DNA of 64,000 nt from Prauserella_A sp040645195 (GTDB taxonomy: Bacteria > Actinomycetota > Actinomycetes > Mycobacteriales > Pseudonocardiaceae): positions 7,059-71,058 of the forward strand of contig NZ_JBEYXW010000031.1 of assembly GCF_040645195.1 (NCBI RefSeq). Reading direction: 5' to 3'. Positions 8,527 to 16,578 of the stretch are shown in pieces. Every line of letters starts with the position of its first letter. Position 1 is the stretch's first letter. Made by a program: the position numbers and the translations under genes. The notes beneath the pieces were generated by a model. That model worked only from the letters and a program-made list of their open reading frames with translations, searched no databases and was not told the DNA's origin.

Positions 8527-9819
8527 TCAGGAGCGAAGCGTTTCCAGCATGATGCCCTCGCCAGATGTGGCGGGGGCATTGCTGTTCTCCGACACGTCGT
8601 ACGCACCGCTGAGCGCTGCCAGCGCGGCCGGCACGGTGTCCGGGGTGTCGGTGTGCAGTTCCAGCAGCGGCTGCCCGCGTTCGACGCGCTCACCGGGTTT
8701 CGCGTGGCAGCGGATGCCCGCCGCGGCCTGCACCGGATCCTCCTTACGCGCGCGACCGGCTCCGAGCCGCCACGCCGCGATGCCGACAGCGTAGGCGTCC
8801 AGCCGGGTAAGAGTTCCGGACTCCGGTGCCGTCACGACGTGCACGTGCTCCGGCTTCGGCAGCGGTGCCTCCGGATCTCCGCCCTGCGCGCGGATCATCC
8901 GGCACCATGTTTCGTATGCCTGCCCCGACGCCAGCACCGGCGCGGGGTCCACACCAGTGAGCCCGGCGAGCGTCAGCATCTCGCGCGCCAGCGCGAGTGT
9001 CAGCGCCACGACGTCGTCGGGACCACCGCCACGTAGCACCTCGACGGCCTCGGCGACCTCGACGGCGTTACCGACCGTGCGACCCAGGGGCGTGTTCATG
9101 TCGGTGAGCAGCGCCGTGGTGGCGACACCGTGCGCGGCGCCGATGCCGACCAGAGCGCTCGCCAGTTCCCGCGCCTGCTCCGGGGTTTTCATGAACGCGC
9201 CGGAGCCGACCTTCACGTCGAGCACGAGCGCACCGGCCCCCTCGGCGATCTTCTTACTCATGATCGAGCTCGCGATCAGGGGCACCGACTCCACGGTCGC
9301 CGTGACGTCCCGCAGCGCGTAGAGCTTGCGGTCGGCAGGCGCGAGAGTCGGCGTTGCCGCACACACGACCGCGCCGACCGTCTCGAGCTGGTCACGGATC
9401 TCCTCCGCCGACAGCTCCGCCCGCCAGCCCGGGATGGACTCGAGCTTGTCGAGCGTGCCGCCGGTGTGCCCGAGCCCCCGGCCGGACAGCTGGGGCACTG
9501 CGGCGCCGCAGGCCGCCACGAGCGGCGCCAGCGGCAGGGTGATCTTGTCGCCGACGCCGCCCGTCGAGTGCTTGTCCACGGTCGGCCGGGACACGCGCAG
9601 TGCCAGCCGCTCCCCGGACTCGATCATCGCGCCCGTCCAGCGCGCGGTCTCCTCGGCGTCCATGCCGTTCAGGAAAATCGCCATGGCGAGCGCGGCCAGC
9701 TGCTCCTCGGCGACCACACCGCGGGTGTAGGCGTCGACGACCCAGTCGATCTGCTCGGTGGTCAGCCGCGACCCGTCGCGTTTGGTGCGGATGACGTCGA
9801 CCGCTGCGAAAGGTTCCAC
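8527..9819 (-). CDS. deoA: Thymidine phosphorylase
   Basis: Phosphorolysis of thymidine or deoxyuridine to the base and deoxyribose-1-phosphate, in the cytosol. The 430 residues match the family. Seen: the phosphate-binding KHSTGGVGD (83-91) and the SGRGLGHTGGTLDKLES substrate loop (112-128), plus the C-terminal domain with the K-x-G-E-x-V-E-x-G-Q-P-L pattern of pyrimidine nucleoside phosphorylases. GTG start. It is the last gene of the nucleoside operon, 4 bp after cdd, so imported pyrimidine nucleosides can be deaminated and split by adjacent enzymes. Confidence 0.95.
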   Translation of the reverse strand: MEPFAAVDVIRTKRDGSRLTTEQIDWVVDAYTRGVVAEEQLAALAMAIFLNGMDAEETARWTGAMIESGERLALRVSRPTVDKHSTGGVGDKITLPLAPLVAACGAAVPQLSGRGLGHTGGTLDKLESIPGWRAELSAEEIRDQLETVGAVVCAATPTLAPADRKLYALRDVTATVESVPLIASSIMSKKIAEGAGALVLDVKVGSGAFMKTPEQARELASALVGIGAAHGVATTALLTDMNTPLGRTVGNAVEVAEAVEVLRGGGPDDVVALTLALAREMLTLAGLTGVDPAPVLASGQAYETWCRMIRAQGGDPEAPLPKPEHVHVVTAPESGTLTRLDAYAVGIAAWRLGAGRARKEDPVQAAAGIRCHAKPGERVERGQPLLELHTDTPDTVPAALAALSGAYDVSENSNAPATSGEGIMLETLRS

Positions 9820-9823
9820 CAGC

Positions 9824-10234
9824 TCACTCCGGCAGGTCAGCTGGTCCGAACGCGTCCGGCAGCACCCTGTTCATGGGCAGGATCCCGTTCGGGGTGTCGA
9901 CAAGGCAGTCGCCGCCACCCAGCTCGAACAGGATCTGCCTGCAGCGACCACACGGCATCAGCAGCTCTCCGGTTCCGGAACGGCAGGCGACTGCCACCAG
10001 TCGCCCGCCGCCGGACAGGCGCAACTGCCCCGCCATCGTGCATTCGGCGCACAGGCCGAGGCCGTAGGAGGCGTTCTCGACATTGCAGCCGGTGACCAGC
10101 CTGCCGTCGTCCACCAGTCCGGCGACGCCGACGTGAAGCCCGGAGTAGGGAGCGTAGGCCAGCTCGGCCGCGCGCACCGCCTCGTCGCGCAACCGTGACC
10201 AGTCCACAGTGGAGGCAGCGGGTTCCCCGGTCAT
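9824..10234 (-). CDS. cdd: Cytidine deaminase
   Basis: Deaminates cytidine and deoxycytidine to uridine and deoxyuridine. 136 residues, the size of the short homotetrameric type. Zinc and catalytic residues: CNVENASYG (50-58), CAEC with Cys62 and Glu64, and PCGRC with Cys95 and Cys98. The start is an ATG overlapping the stop of the upstream permease (ATGA) behind GAGAGGGGAGAG; a longer reading frame exists upstream but lies inside the permease. Confidence 0.95.
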   Translation of the reverse strand: MTGEPAASTVDWSRLRDEAVRAAELAYAPYSGLHVGVAGLVDDGRLVTGCNVENASYGLGLCAECTMAGQLRLSGGGRLVAVACRSGTGELLMPCGRCRQILFELGGGDCLVDTPNGILPMNRVLPDAFGPADLPE

Positions 10235-11490
10235 CCGCTCTCCCCTCTCCGGTACGTACGACCCACCCATTTCGGCACCCGCAGCCGCTGCGCGGCCAGC
10301 GAGAGCACGAGCAGGGTCACCACGTACGGAGCGGCACCCACCAGCTCCGGCGGCACGCGGTCGGTTGACAGGAACCACACGATGAACCCGAGTGCGATCA
10401 CCGTAGCCACACTCGCCACGACGTAACGCTTGGCGCGCAGCTGCACCACGGCGAGCACCAGCAGGGCGATGCCCAGCAGCAGGAGCAGTGCGTGCACGGC
10501 ACCCTCGCCGCGCAGCTGCATGGCATCGGTGTAGCCGAACAGCCCCGCGCCCGCGGCGACTCCACCGGGCCGCCAGTTGCCGAAGATCATCGACGCCAGG
10601 CCGATGTAGCCGCGGCCGCCCGTCTGACCGTCACGGAACTGGCTGGAGCTCACGGCGAGGATCGCGCCACCAAGCCCGGCGAGTGCGCCGGACATGGTGA
10701 CCGCCGCGTACTTGTACTTGTAGACGTTCACGCCGAGCGACTCGGCTGCCTGCGGTGCCTCGCCACAGGAGCGCAGCCGCAGCCCGAACGCGGTGCGCCA
10801 CAACACGATCGCCGTGAGCACGAACAGCGCGATCGCCAACAGCGTCAGCAGTGACAGATCGGTGGTCAGACCGCGCAGCAGGCCCGCGAGGTCGGACACG
10901 AAGAACCAGCCCTGCTGCTCGATGTCGCCAAGCACGGACGACAGGCCCGGTACCGACACGTGGGAGACGTCCTCGATCGGCGGCGACTGCTTCTGCCCAC
11001 CGCCCGGTGCGTCGCTGAAGTACAGCTTCGCCAGGAACAACGTCAGCCCGGGCGCCGCGAGGCTGATGGCGACACCAGAGATGATCTGGTCCACACCGAA
11101 CGTCACGGTCGCCACCGCATGGATCAGCCCGCCGATCGCGCCGAGCACGACGCCGGCCACGATCCCGGCCCACGGGCCCCACTGGTAGCCCGCGAACCCG
11201 GCGCCCCAGGTGCCGAGCACCATCATGCCCTCGAGACCGATGTTGATCACGCCGGCCCGTTCGGACCACAACCCGGCAAGGCCGGCCAGCGCGATCGGGA
11301 CCGCGGCCGTCAGCGCCGCGGCCACGGTGCCGCTGGAGGTCAGATCGCCCGCGCCGGTCAGCACACGTACCAGGGACACCACGGCGAGCGCCGCGACAGC
11401 GACGATCAGGTAGATGCTGGGCGAGCGCCGCCGGCGCACCGGTGCCGCCACACTCTGCTGGGGCCCGGTTGCCAAACTTGCGCTACTCAC
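10231..11490 (-). CDS. Nucleoside ABC transporter permease (second permease)
   Basis: Integral membrane protein of 419 residues with about 10 hydrophobic segments. It belongs to the branched-chain/sugar-type permease family used by BMP-dependent nucleoside importers; GLWSERAGVINIGLEGMMV is its characteristic conserved block. It starts within the stop of the first permease (ATGA) and its stop overlaps the cdd start, so all are translationally coupled. With the other permease, the ATPase and the BMP lipoprotein it forms a nucleoside importer. The assignment to nucleosides follows from family and operon partners. Confidence 0.92.
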   Translation of the reverse strand: MSSASLATGPQQSVAAPVRRRRSPSIYLIVAVAALAVVSLVRVLTGAGDLTSSGTVAAALTAAVPIALAGLAGLWSERAGVINIGLEGMMVLGTWGAGFAGYQWGPWAGIVAGVVLGAIGGLIHAVATVTFGVDQIISGVAISLAAPGLTLFLAKLYFSDAPGGGQKQSPPIEDVSHVSVPGLSSVLGDIEQQGWFFVSDLAGLLRGLTTDLSLLTLLAIALFVLTAIVLWRTAFGLRLRSCGEAPQAAESLGVNVYKYKYAAVTMSGALAGLGGAILAVSSSQFRDGQTGGRGYIGLASMIFGNWRPGGVAAGAGLFGYTDAMQLRGEGAVHALLLLLGIALLVLAVVQLRAKRYVVASVATVIALGFIVWFLSTDRVPPELVGAAPYVVTLLVLSLAAQRLRVPKWVGRTYRRGESG

Positions 11491-12605
11491 ACCCCCACCT
11501 CCTCAGGCGACTTCGTGGTGCCCAGCGCGCGGCCGACGTCGTGCTGTTCGAGCCGCAGCTTGTAACGGCGCACCAGCTCGTAGGCGATCACCACGGACAG
11601 CACGATCACGCCCTGCATGATCACGACGATTTCCTTAGGCACGCCGGAGAGGTCTAGGACATTCGATGTCTGGTCGAGCGTGCCCCACAGCAGCGCGGCG
11701 AACGCCATCCCGATGGGGTGGTTGCGTCCGAGCAGCGCGATCGCGATACCGGTGAACCCGAGACCAGCCGGGAAGTCCAGCGAGTACGAGTGCGAAGCGC
11801 CCAGCAGCTGCGGAATCCCGACGAGACCCGCGACGCCGCCGGAGAGCAGCATGCTCGCCACGACCATCTTCTTGACGTTCACGCCACTGGCGACTGCTGC
11901 CGACTCGGACTCACCCGTGGCCTTGAGGTCGAAGCCGAACCTGGTGCGGTTGAGCATGAACCAGTAGGCGACACCGACGGCCACCGCGAGCACGATCAGC
12001 CCGAAGACGTCCGATGAGGACCCCTCGTACGGGATGCCGGGCACCTGGCCACCCTCGGTGATCGGAGCCGTGCCGATGTTGTTGCTGCCCGCCGTCGTCA
12101 CCGCGAGCCGGTTCGGGTTGAGCAGGAACGCCACCAGCGCGGTCGCGACCGCGTTGAGCATGATCGTCGAGATGACCTCGCTCACGCCACGCGTGACCTT
12201 GAGGAACCCGGCGATGCCAGCCCACAGTGCCCCGACGAGCATGGCGGCCGCGATGGTCATCGCGATCCGCAGGACCGACGGCAGCGAGTCCATGAAGGAC
12301 GCACCGGCGAGCGCGGCCGCGAGCATCGCGGCGAGCCGGTACTGCCCGTCGACGCCGATGTTGAACAACCGCATCTTGAAACCGATCGCCACCGCGACCG
12401 CGGACAGGTAGTAGGTCGTTGCGCTGTTGAGCGAGTTCGCGATGGTGCGCGGCCGCTCCAGCGAGCCGATCATGTCTTCGGCCACCCCGAGCGGCGGGTG
12501 CCCGGTGATCGACAGGATCGTGCCGCAGACGATCAGTGCGAACACCAGCGCGCCAACGGGTGCGGCGAGCCCCAGCGACACCGAGCGCAGCGAGATCCGT
12601 CCCAT
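11487..12605 (-). CDS. Nucleoside ABC transporter permease (first permease)
   Basis: 372 residues, about nine membrane segments, same permease superfamily as its downstream neighbour. Family-type features include the loop FNIGVDGQYRLAAMLAA and the C-terminal GFTGIAIALLGRNHPIGM. The ATG at 12605 shares one base with the TGA of the ATPase gene (TGATG). A longer frame upstream is antisense or out-of-frame ATPase sequence and was not used. Confidence 0.92.
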   Translation of the reverse strand: MGRISLRSVSLGLAAPVGALVFALIVCGTILSITGHPPLGVAEDMIGSLERPRTIANSLNSATTYYLSAVAVAIGFKMRLFNIGVDGQYRLAAMLAAALAGASFMDSLPSVLRIAMTIAAAMLVGALWAGIAGFLKVTRGVSEVISTIMLNAVATALVAFLLNPNRLAVTTAGSNNIGTAPITEGGQVPGIPYEGSSSDVFGLIVLAVAVGVAYWFMLNRTRFGFDLKATGESESAAVASGVNVKKMVVASMLLSGGVAGLVGIPQLLGASHSYSLDFPAGLGFTGIAIALLGRNHPIGMAFAALLWGTLDQTSNVLDLSGVPKEIVVIMQGVIVLSVVIAYELVRRYKLRLEQHDVGRALGTTKSPEEVGV

Positions 12606-14134
12606 CACGCCCCCTCCCCTGCACCCGTCATGGCCGAGCCCAGCTCCTCGGGCGTCACGGCGTTCGGGTCGTACGATGCCACCAGCTTGCCGCGCAGGAT
12701 CACCGACAGGCTGTCGGACATGCCAATGAGCTCGTCCAGGTCGGCCGAGATCAGCAGCACGGCCAGGTGCTCGGCGCGGGCCTTGCGGATGTGCTCCCAG
12801 ATCGCGGCCTGCGCGCCGACGTCGACGCCACGCGTGGGGTGGGATGCGATCAGCAGCACCGGATTGCCGCTCATCTCCCTGCCCACGATGAGCTTCTGCT
12901 GGTTGCCGCCGGACAGCGCGCCGACGGCCACGTCGATGCCGGGCGTGCGGACGTCGTACTCGGCGACGATGCGTTCGGTGTCGGCACGGGCACCCGCGCG
13001 GTTGATCAGCACGCCACGTGCGCTCGGCGCCTTCGTCTGGTGGCCGAGGACGCGGTTCTCCCACAACGTCGCCTCGAGCAGCACGCCCTGGCGGTGCCGG
13101 TCCTCCGGGATGTATCCGATTCCGGCGTCCCGGCGCCTGCGGGTCGACAGCTTCGTGATGTCGGTGCCCCGCAGGCGGATCTGTCCCGCCTGCAGTGGCC
13201 GGATGCCCATCAGCGCCTCGACCAGCTCGGCCTGCCCGTTGCCCTCGACGCCCGCGATGCCCAGCACTTCGCCGGCGTGAATGGTGAACGACAGATCGGA
13301 AAGGACGGTGCGACCGTCCGAAGTGGTCACCGTGAGACCGGACACCTGCAGCACCGGCTCGTCGGTGACGGTCGACTCACGCAGTTCCGGCACCGGCAGC
13401 GCGCTACCCACCATCAGCTCGGCGAGCTGGCGCGAGGTGACCTTACCGGGTTGCACGCTCGCGACCGTCGTGCCCCGCCGGACGACCGTGATGTCGTCGG
13501 CCACGGAGAGCACCTCGTCGAGCTTGTGCGAGATGAACAGGATCGTCAGCCCCTCGGCCTTGAGCTCGCGCAGGTTGCCGAACAGCTCGTCGACCTCCTG
13601 CGGCACCAGCACGGCCGTGGGCTCGTCCAGGATCAGGATGCGGGCACCGCGATAGAGCACCTTGAGGATCTCGACGCGCTGCCGCTCACCGACACCGAGT
13701 TCATCGACGAGCCGGTCGGGATCGACACCGAGTCCGTACCGCGCGGAGATCTCCTTGATCCTGGCCCGCGCGCCGGAGAAGTCGATGCCGGCGCCTGCCC
13801 TCGGCTCGTTGCCCAGCACGACGTTCTCGAGCACCGTGAGGTTGTCGGCGAGCATGAAGTGCTGGTGGACCATGCCAATGCCGGCGGCGATGGCGTCGGC
13901 GGGAGTGTGGAAGTCGACCGGCTTGCCGTCGATGGAGACCGTTCCCTCGTCAGGACGCTGCATCCCGTAGAGGATCTTCATCAGGGTCGACTTGCCGGCG
14001 CCGTTCTCCCCGACGAGGGCGTGCACGGTGCCGCTTCGGACGCGCACGTTGATGTCGGAGTTGGCGACGACGCCGGGGAAGCGTTTGGTGATGCCTCTCA
14101 GCTCGACGGCAAGCGCTGATTCGCTGCTACTGAT
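12605..14134 (-). CDS. Nucleoside ABC transporter ATPase, probable ATC start
   Basis: Two fused ABC domains, 509 residues. Domain 1 has Walker A GENGAGKST (42-50), signature LGVGERQ and Walker B ILILDEPTAV. Domain 2 has a degenerate P-loop (GVEGNGQ), signature LSGGNQQ and LLIASHPTRGVD, as in sugar/nucleoside importers. The first in-frame ATG/GTG/TTG is GTG 14047, which would remove the conserved first strand (VELRGITKRFPGVVANSDINV). That strand is encoded upstream, and the frame reaches an ATC at 14134 with AAGGAG exactly 8 nt before it, where a start should be. I therefore place the start at ATC; a base error (ATG to ATC) is the alternative. Confidence 0.85.
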   Translation of the reverse strand: MSSSESALAVELRGITKRFPGVVANSDINVRVRSGTVHALVGENGAGKSTLMKILYGMQRPDEGTVSIDGKPVDFHTPADAIAAGIGMVHQHFMLADNLTVLENVVLGNEPRAGAGIDFSGARARIKEISARYGLGVDPDRLVDELGVGERQRVEILKVLYRGARILILDEPTAVLVPQEVDELFGNLRELKAEGLTILFISHKLDEVLSVADDITVVRRGTTVASVQPGKVTSRQLAELMVGSALPVPELRESTVTDEPVLQVSGLTVTTSDGRTVLSDLSFTIHAGEVLGIAGVEGNGQAELVEALMGIRPLQAGQIRLRGTDITKLSTRRRRDAGIGYIPEDRHRQGVLLEATLWENRVLGHQTKAPSARGVLINRAGARADTERIVAEYDVRTPGIDVAVGALSGGNQQKLIVGREMSGNPVLLIASHPTRGVDVGAQAAIWEHIRKARAEHLAVLLISADLDELIGMSDSLSVILRGKLVASYDPNAVTPEELGSAMTGAGEGA

Positions 14135-14163
14135 GGTGCACGCTCCTTGCTCGCGAACACCGA

Positions 14164-14190
14164 CGGGCCCGAGGGGTCACCTCGGGCCCG
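14164..14190 (-). terminator. Intercistronic hairpin between BMP lipoprotein and ATPase genes
   Basis: CGGGCCCGAG and CTCGGGCCCG make a perfect 10-bp stem with a 7-nt loop, extendable by an A-T pair. It lies 21 bp after the lipoprotein stop and about 16 bp before the ATPase ribosome binding site. A hairpin here would end part of the transcript or protect the upstream message, giving more binding protein than membrane components. Confidence 0.6.
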
Positions 14191-14211
14191 TTCGGCTCGG
14201 CTATGCCCGGC

Positions 14212-15267
14212 TCACGTGGTCGATGGGACCGAGATCTCGCCGGAGATGATCTTCTGCTTGTACTCGTCGAGCTGCGGCTTGATGTCGTCGATCATGCCGC
14301 CGCTCGTGGAGAAGTCGATGCCACCGTCCTGCAGGTCGTAGACGGTGTTGCCGGCTTTGAAGGCGTTGTCCCGCACGGACTGGATGAAGTCGTAGACCGC
14401 AACGTCGACGCTCTTCACCATGGAGGTGATGATCACGTCCTTGACGTCGGCCAGCGAGGGCAGGTTGTACTGGTCGGAGTCGACACCGATGCCCATCGCG
14501 CCCTTGTCCTTGGCGGCACGGAACACACCGCTACCGGAACCACCGGCGGCCGCGTAGACCACGTCGGCACCCGCGTCGAACATGCCGTTCGCGGCGGTCT
14601 GGCCCTTGGCCGGGTCGTTGAACCCGGAGAAGTCCGGCGGCTGGGTCAGGTACTTGACCTGCACGGTCGCGTCCGCCTTGACGGCCTTGACGCCGGCGGT
14701 GTAGCCGACCTCGAACTTCTGGATCAGCGGCGTGTTCACGCCACCGACGAACCCGACGTTGCCGGTCTCGCTCTTCAGCGCGGCGGCCACGCCGACCAGG
14801 AAGGAACCCTGCTCCTCGGCGAAGGTCAGGTTGGCGATGTTGTCGCCGGTGTCGGTCCCGGGCGTGAAGTCGTCAATGATCGCGAACTTGACCTCGGGGA
14901 AGTCCGTCGCGACCTTGCCCACCGGCCCCGCGTAGGCGTACCCGACCGCGATGATCGGGTTGTAGCCGCCCTCGGCGAGTTGCCGCAGCCGGTCCTCCTT
15001 CTGCGCGTCGGTCTCGCCCTGGCTGGCCTCGAGCTCGGTCACCTCGATGCCGAACTCCGCCGTGGCCTTGTCGAGTCCACGCGCGGCGGAGTCGTTGAAC
15101 GACTGGTCGCCGCGGCCGCCGATGTCGTAGGCAAGGCCGATCTTCAGGGCGCCTGCGTCCCCGCCCTCGGCACCACTGTCGCCATCGCTGGACGACCCGC
15201 ATCCGGCCAATGCCAGCACGCCGGCCATGGCGATTGCCGCCAGCGCTCCACCACGCTTTCGACGCAC
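14212..15267 (-). CDS. BMP-family nucleoside-binding lipoprotein
   Basis: Extracytoplasmic substrate-binding protein of the BmpA/PnrA family, 351 residues, delivering nucleosides to the ABC importer encoded downstream. Signal peptide residues 1-22 with lipobox LALAG-Cys23. The mature chain has the BMP pattern KIGLAYDIGGRGDQSFND near the N-terminus and GVDSDQYNLPSL in the second lobe. Start: GTG 15267, preceded by GGGGAGGG; an ATG 43 codons upstream gives no signal peptide continuity. A GC-rich inverted repeat (15313-15334, GGCCCGGC/GCCGGGCC) sits in the leader, possibly regulatory. Confidence 0.92.
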   Translation of the reverse strand: MRRKRGGALAAIAMAGVLALAGCGSSSDGDSGAEGGDAGALKIGLAYDIGGRGDQSFNDSAARGLDKATAEFGIEVTELEASQGETDAQKEDRLRQLAEGGYNPIIAVGYAYAGPVGKVATDFPEVKFAIIDDFTPGTDTGDNIANLTFAEEQGSFLVGVAAALKSETGNVGFVGGVNTPLIQKFEVGYTAGVKAVKADATVQVKYLTQPPDFSGFNDPAKGQTAANGMFDAGADVVYAAAGGSGSGVFRAAKDKGAMGIGVDSDQYNLPSLADVKDVIITSMVKSVDVAVYDFIQSVRDNAFKAGNTVYDLQDGGIDFSTSGGMIDDIKPQLDEYKQKIISGEISVPSTT

Positions 15268-15532
15268 GGTGTGTCTCCCTCCCCGCTGTTCCAGCGGACG
15301 AACTGAGAACGGCCCGGCGCTCCTGCCGGGCCGACTGGCGAACGGTACCGCCTGCTCCTGATATGCGGCATACGGACGCCACCGTGCGTAACCCAAATGT
15401 TTGTTGCCAAGTCACCCAGCGATCAACTGCATACGGTGAGTGATCAAAAGACGACAAAGCCGCCACAAACCGGAACCAGCCGTCTACGATCAGTCGTCGA
15501 AGCCACCAGGCGGACGTTGGGGAGCGAAAACC

Positions 15533-15946
15533 GTGTGGGTCGACGAGAGCGCGCAAAACAAGGACAAGGCCAACCCAGCCGGCTGGGTCGAACAAATCGG
15601 CCAGGCGACCAACCAGCTCGGCAGCTTCGCCTACGACGAAGGCACGCTGACACGCATAGCCGACCGCTGGCAACTCATCGCAGACCGGTGCCGTGACGCG
15701 ATCGGAGAGGCAATGCCGTTGACCAAAGTCGTGGGGCCGGGTCTTGACCTGGCCAGTGGGGCGATGGCGGACAAGGCCAACGCATCCGGTCAGGCCTACC
15801 TCAACATGATGAAGTCCATGCGCGCGTACTGCCAAACACAGGCTGACCACTGCCGGAAAGCCCTGGGCACCTACACCGAGCACGAGGACGAAACCGCAGC
15901 AACAGCCAGAAGCCTTAACCCAGGCAACGAAGGCGGGACCATCTGA
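15533..15946 (+). CDS. EspC-like/WXG100-like ESX secretion substrate candidate
   Basis: 137 residues from a GTG with GGGGAG upstream. Mostly helical, no signal peptide, with a helical hairpin profile around residues 35-115. Near the C-terminus is YTEHE, which fits the Y-x-x-x-D/E export signal of type VII (ESX) substrates. It opens a four-gene operon; its stop overlaps the next ATG (TGATG). It lacks a clear W-x-G turn, so EspC-like (DUF2580-type) is a better description than WXG100. Function inferred from architecture and the PPE-like and EspG-like neighbours. Confidence 0.65.
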   Translation: MWVDESAQNKDKANPAGWVEQIGQATNQLGSFAYDEGTLTRIADRWQLIADRCRDAIGEAMPLTKVVGPGLDLASGAMADKANASGQAYLNMMKSMRAYCQTQADHCRKALGTYTEHEDETAATARSLNPGNEGGTI

Positions 15947-16578
15947 TGCGCACCCGCATCCTCGCGGCCCTCGCGCTGATCGCCGCTGCACTCATCGCCA
16001 GCTGCACCAGCACCGAAGCAGGAACACCACGAGCCAGCACGACCAGCTCAGACACGCCCACGACGTCTGCGCCCACAACGACGGCAACGTCAGGCCTACC
16101 CGCCTACGGCGCACCGAAAGTCCAGAACCCCATCGAAGACGCCCGACGCTTCCAAGACAACCCCTGCTCAATGCTCACCACGGAACAAGTGCGGGAACTC
16201 TTCGGCGAACCACTCCAAGGCGAAGCACGCGACGGCACAACAGGCCCCGCCTGCAACTGGCGTGACGGGCGCGGCGCCACTCTCGGAATTCTCTGGGCAA
16301 GCAATTTCAAGCAGGGATTGTCACCCTTCTATGCAAATCGAGCTGACACCGACTTTTTCGAAGAGCTGCCAGCCATCGACGGAAACCCCACGGTCGCCTA
16401 CGGTGGTTCGGACGACCGTGAGACCGGTACCTGCCTGGTACTTGTCGGCGTAACCGACGAGCTCGTCTACCAAGTCGGCGTCGGCCAGTCTCCATCCAAA
16501 ATCGGCAATACAGACCCGTGCGAAGTGGCACATACCATTGCTGGAATGACATTGGACACCATGCGAGGGGGCGCGTGA
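15946..16578 (+). CDS. DUF3558-family lipoprotein
   Basis: 210 residues. Signal peptide with lipobox LIAS-Cys20, then a long Ser/Thr/Pro-rich spacer to about residue 55, then a compact domain beginning DNPCSMLTTEQV with paired cysteines (PCSML, PACNW, TCLVL, DPCEVA), the pattern of actinobacterial DUF3558 lipoproteins. Anchored outside the membrane; biochemical role unknown. Coupled to both neighbours by TGATG overlaps, tying it to the ESX-type operon. Part of it uses more A/T-rich codons (around 16280-16380) than nearby housekeeping genes. Confidence 0.8.
   Translation: MRTRILAALALIAAALIASCTSTEAGTPRASTTSSDTPTTSAPTTTATSGLPAYGAPKVQNPIEDARRFQDNPCSMLTTEQVRELFGEPLQGEARDGTTGPACNWRDGRGATLGILWASNFKQGLSPFYANRADTDFFEELPAIDGNPTVAYGGSDDRETGTCLVLVGVTDELVYQVGVGQSPSKIGNTDPCEVAHTIAGMTLDTMRGGA

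Noticed and set aside
15313..15334. GC-rich inverted repeat in the BMP lipoprotein leader as a purine riboswitch
   Set aside because: A simple 8-bp hairpin with no three-way junction or conserved purine-aptamer core.
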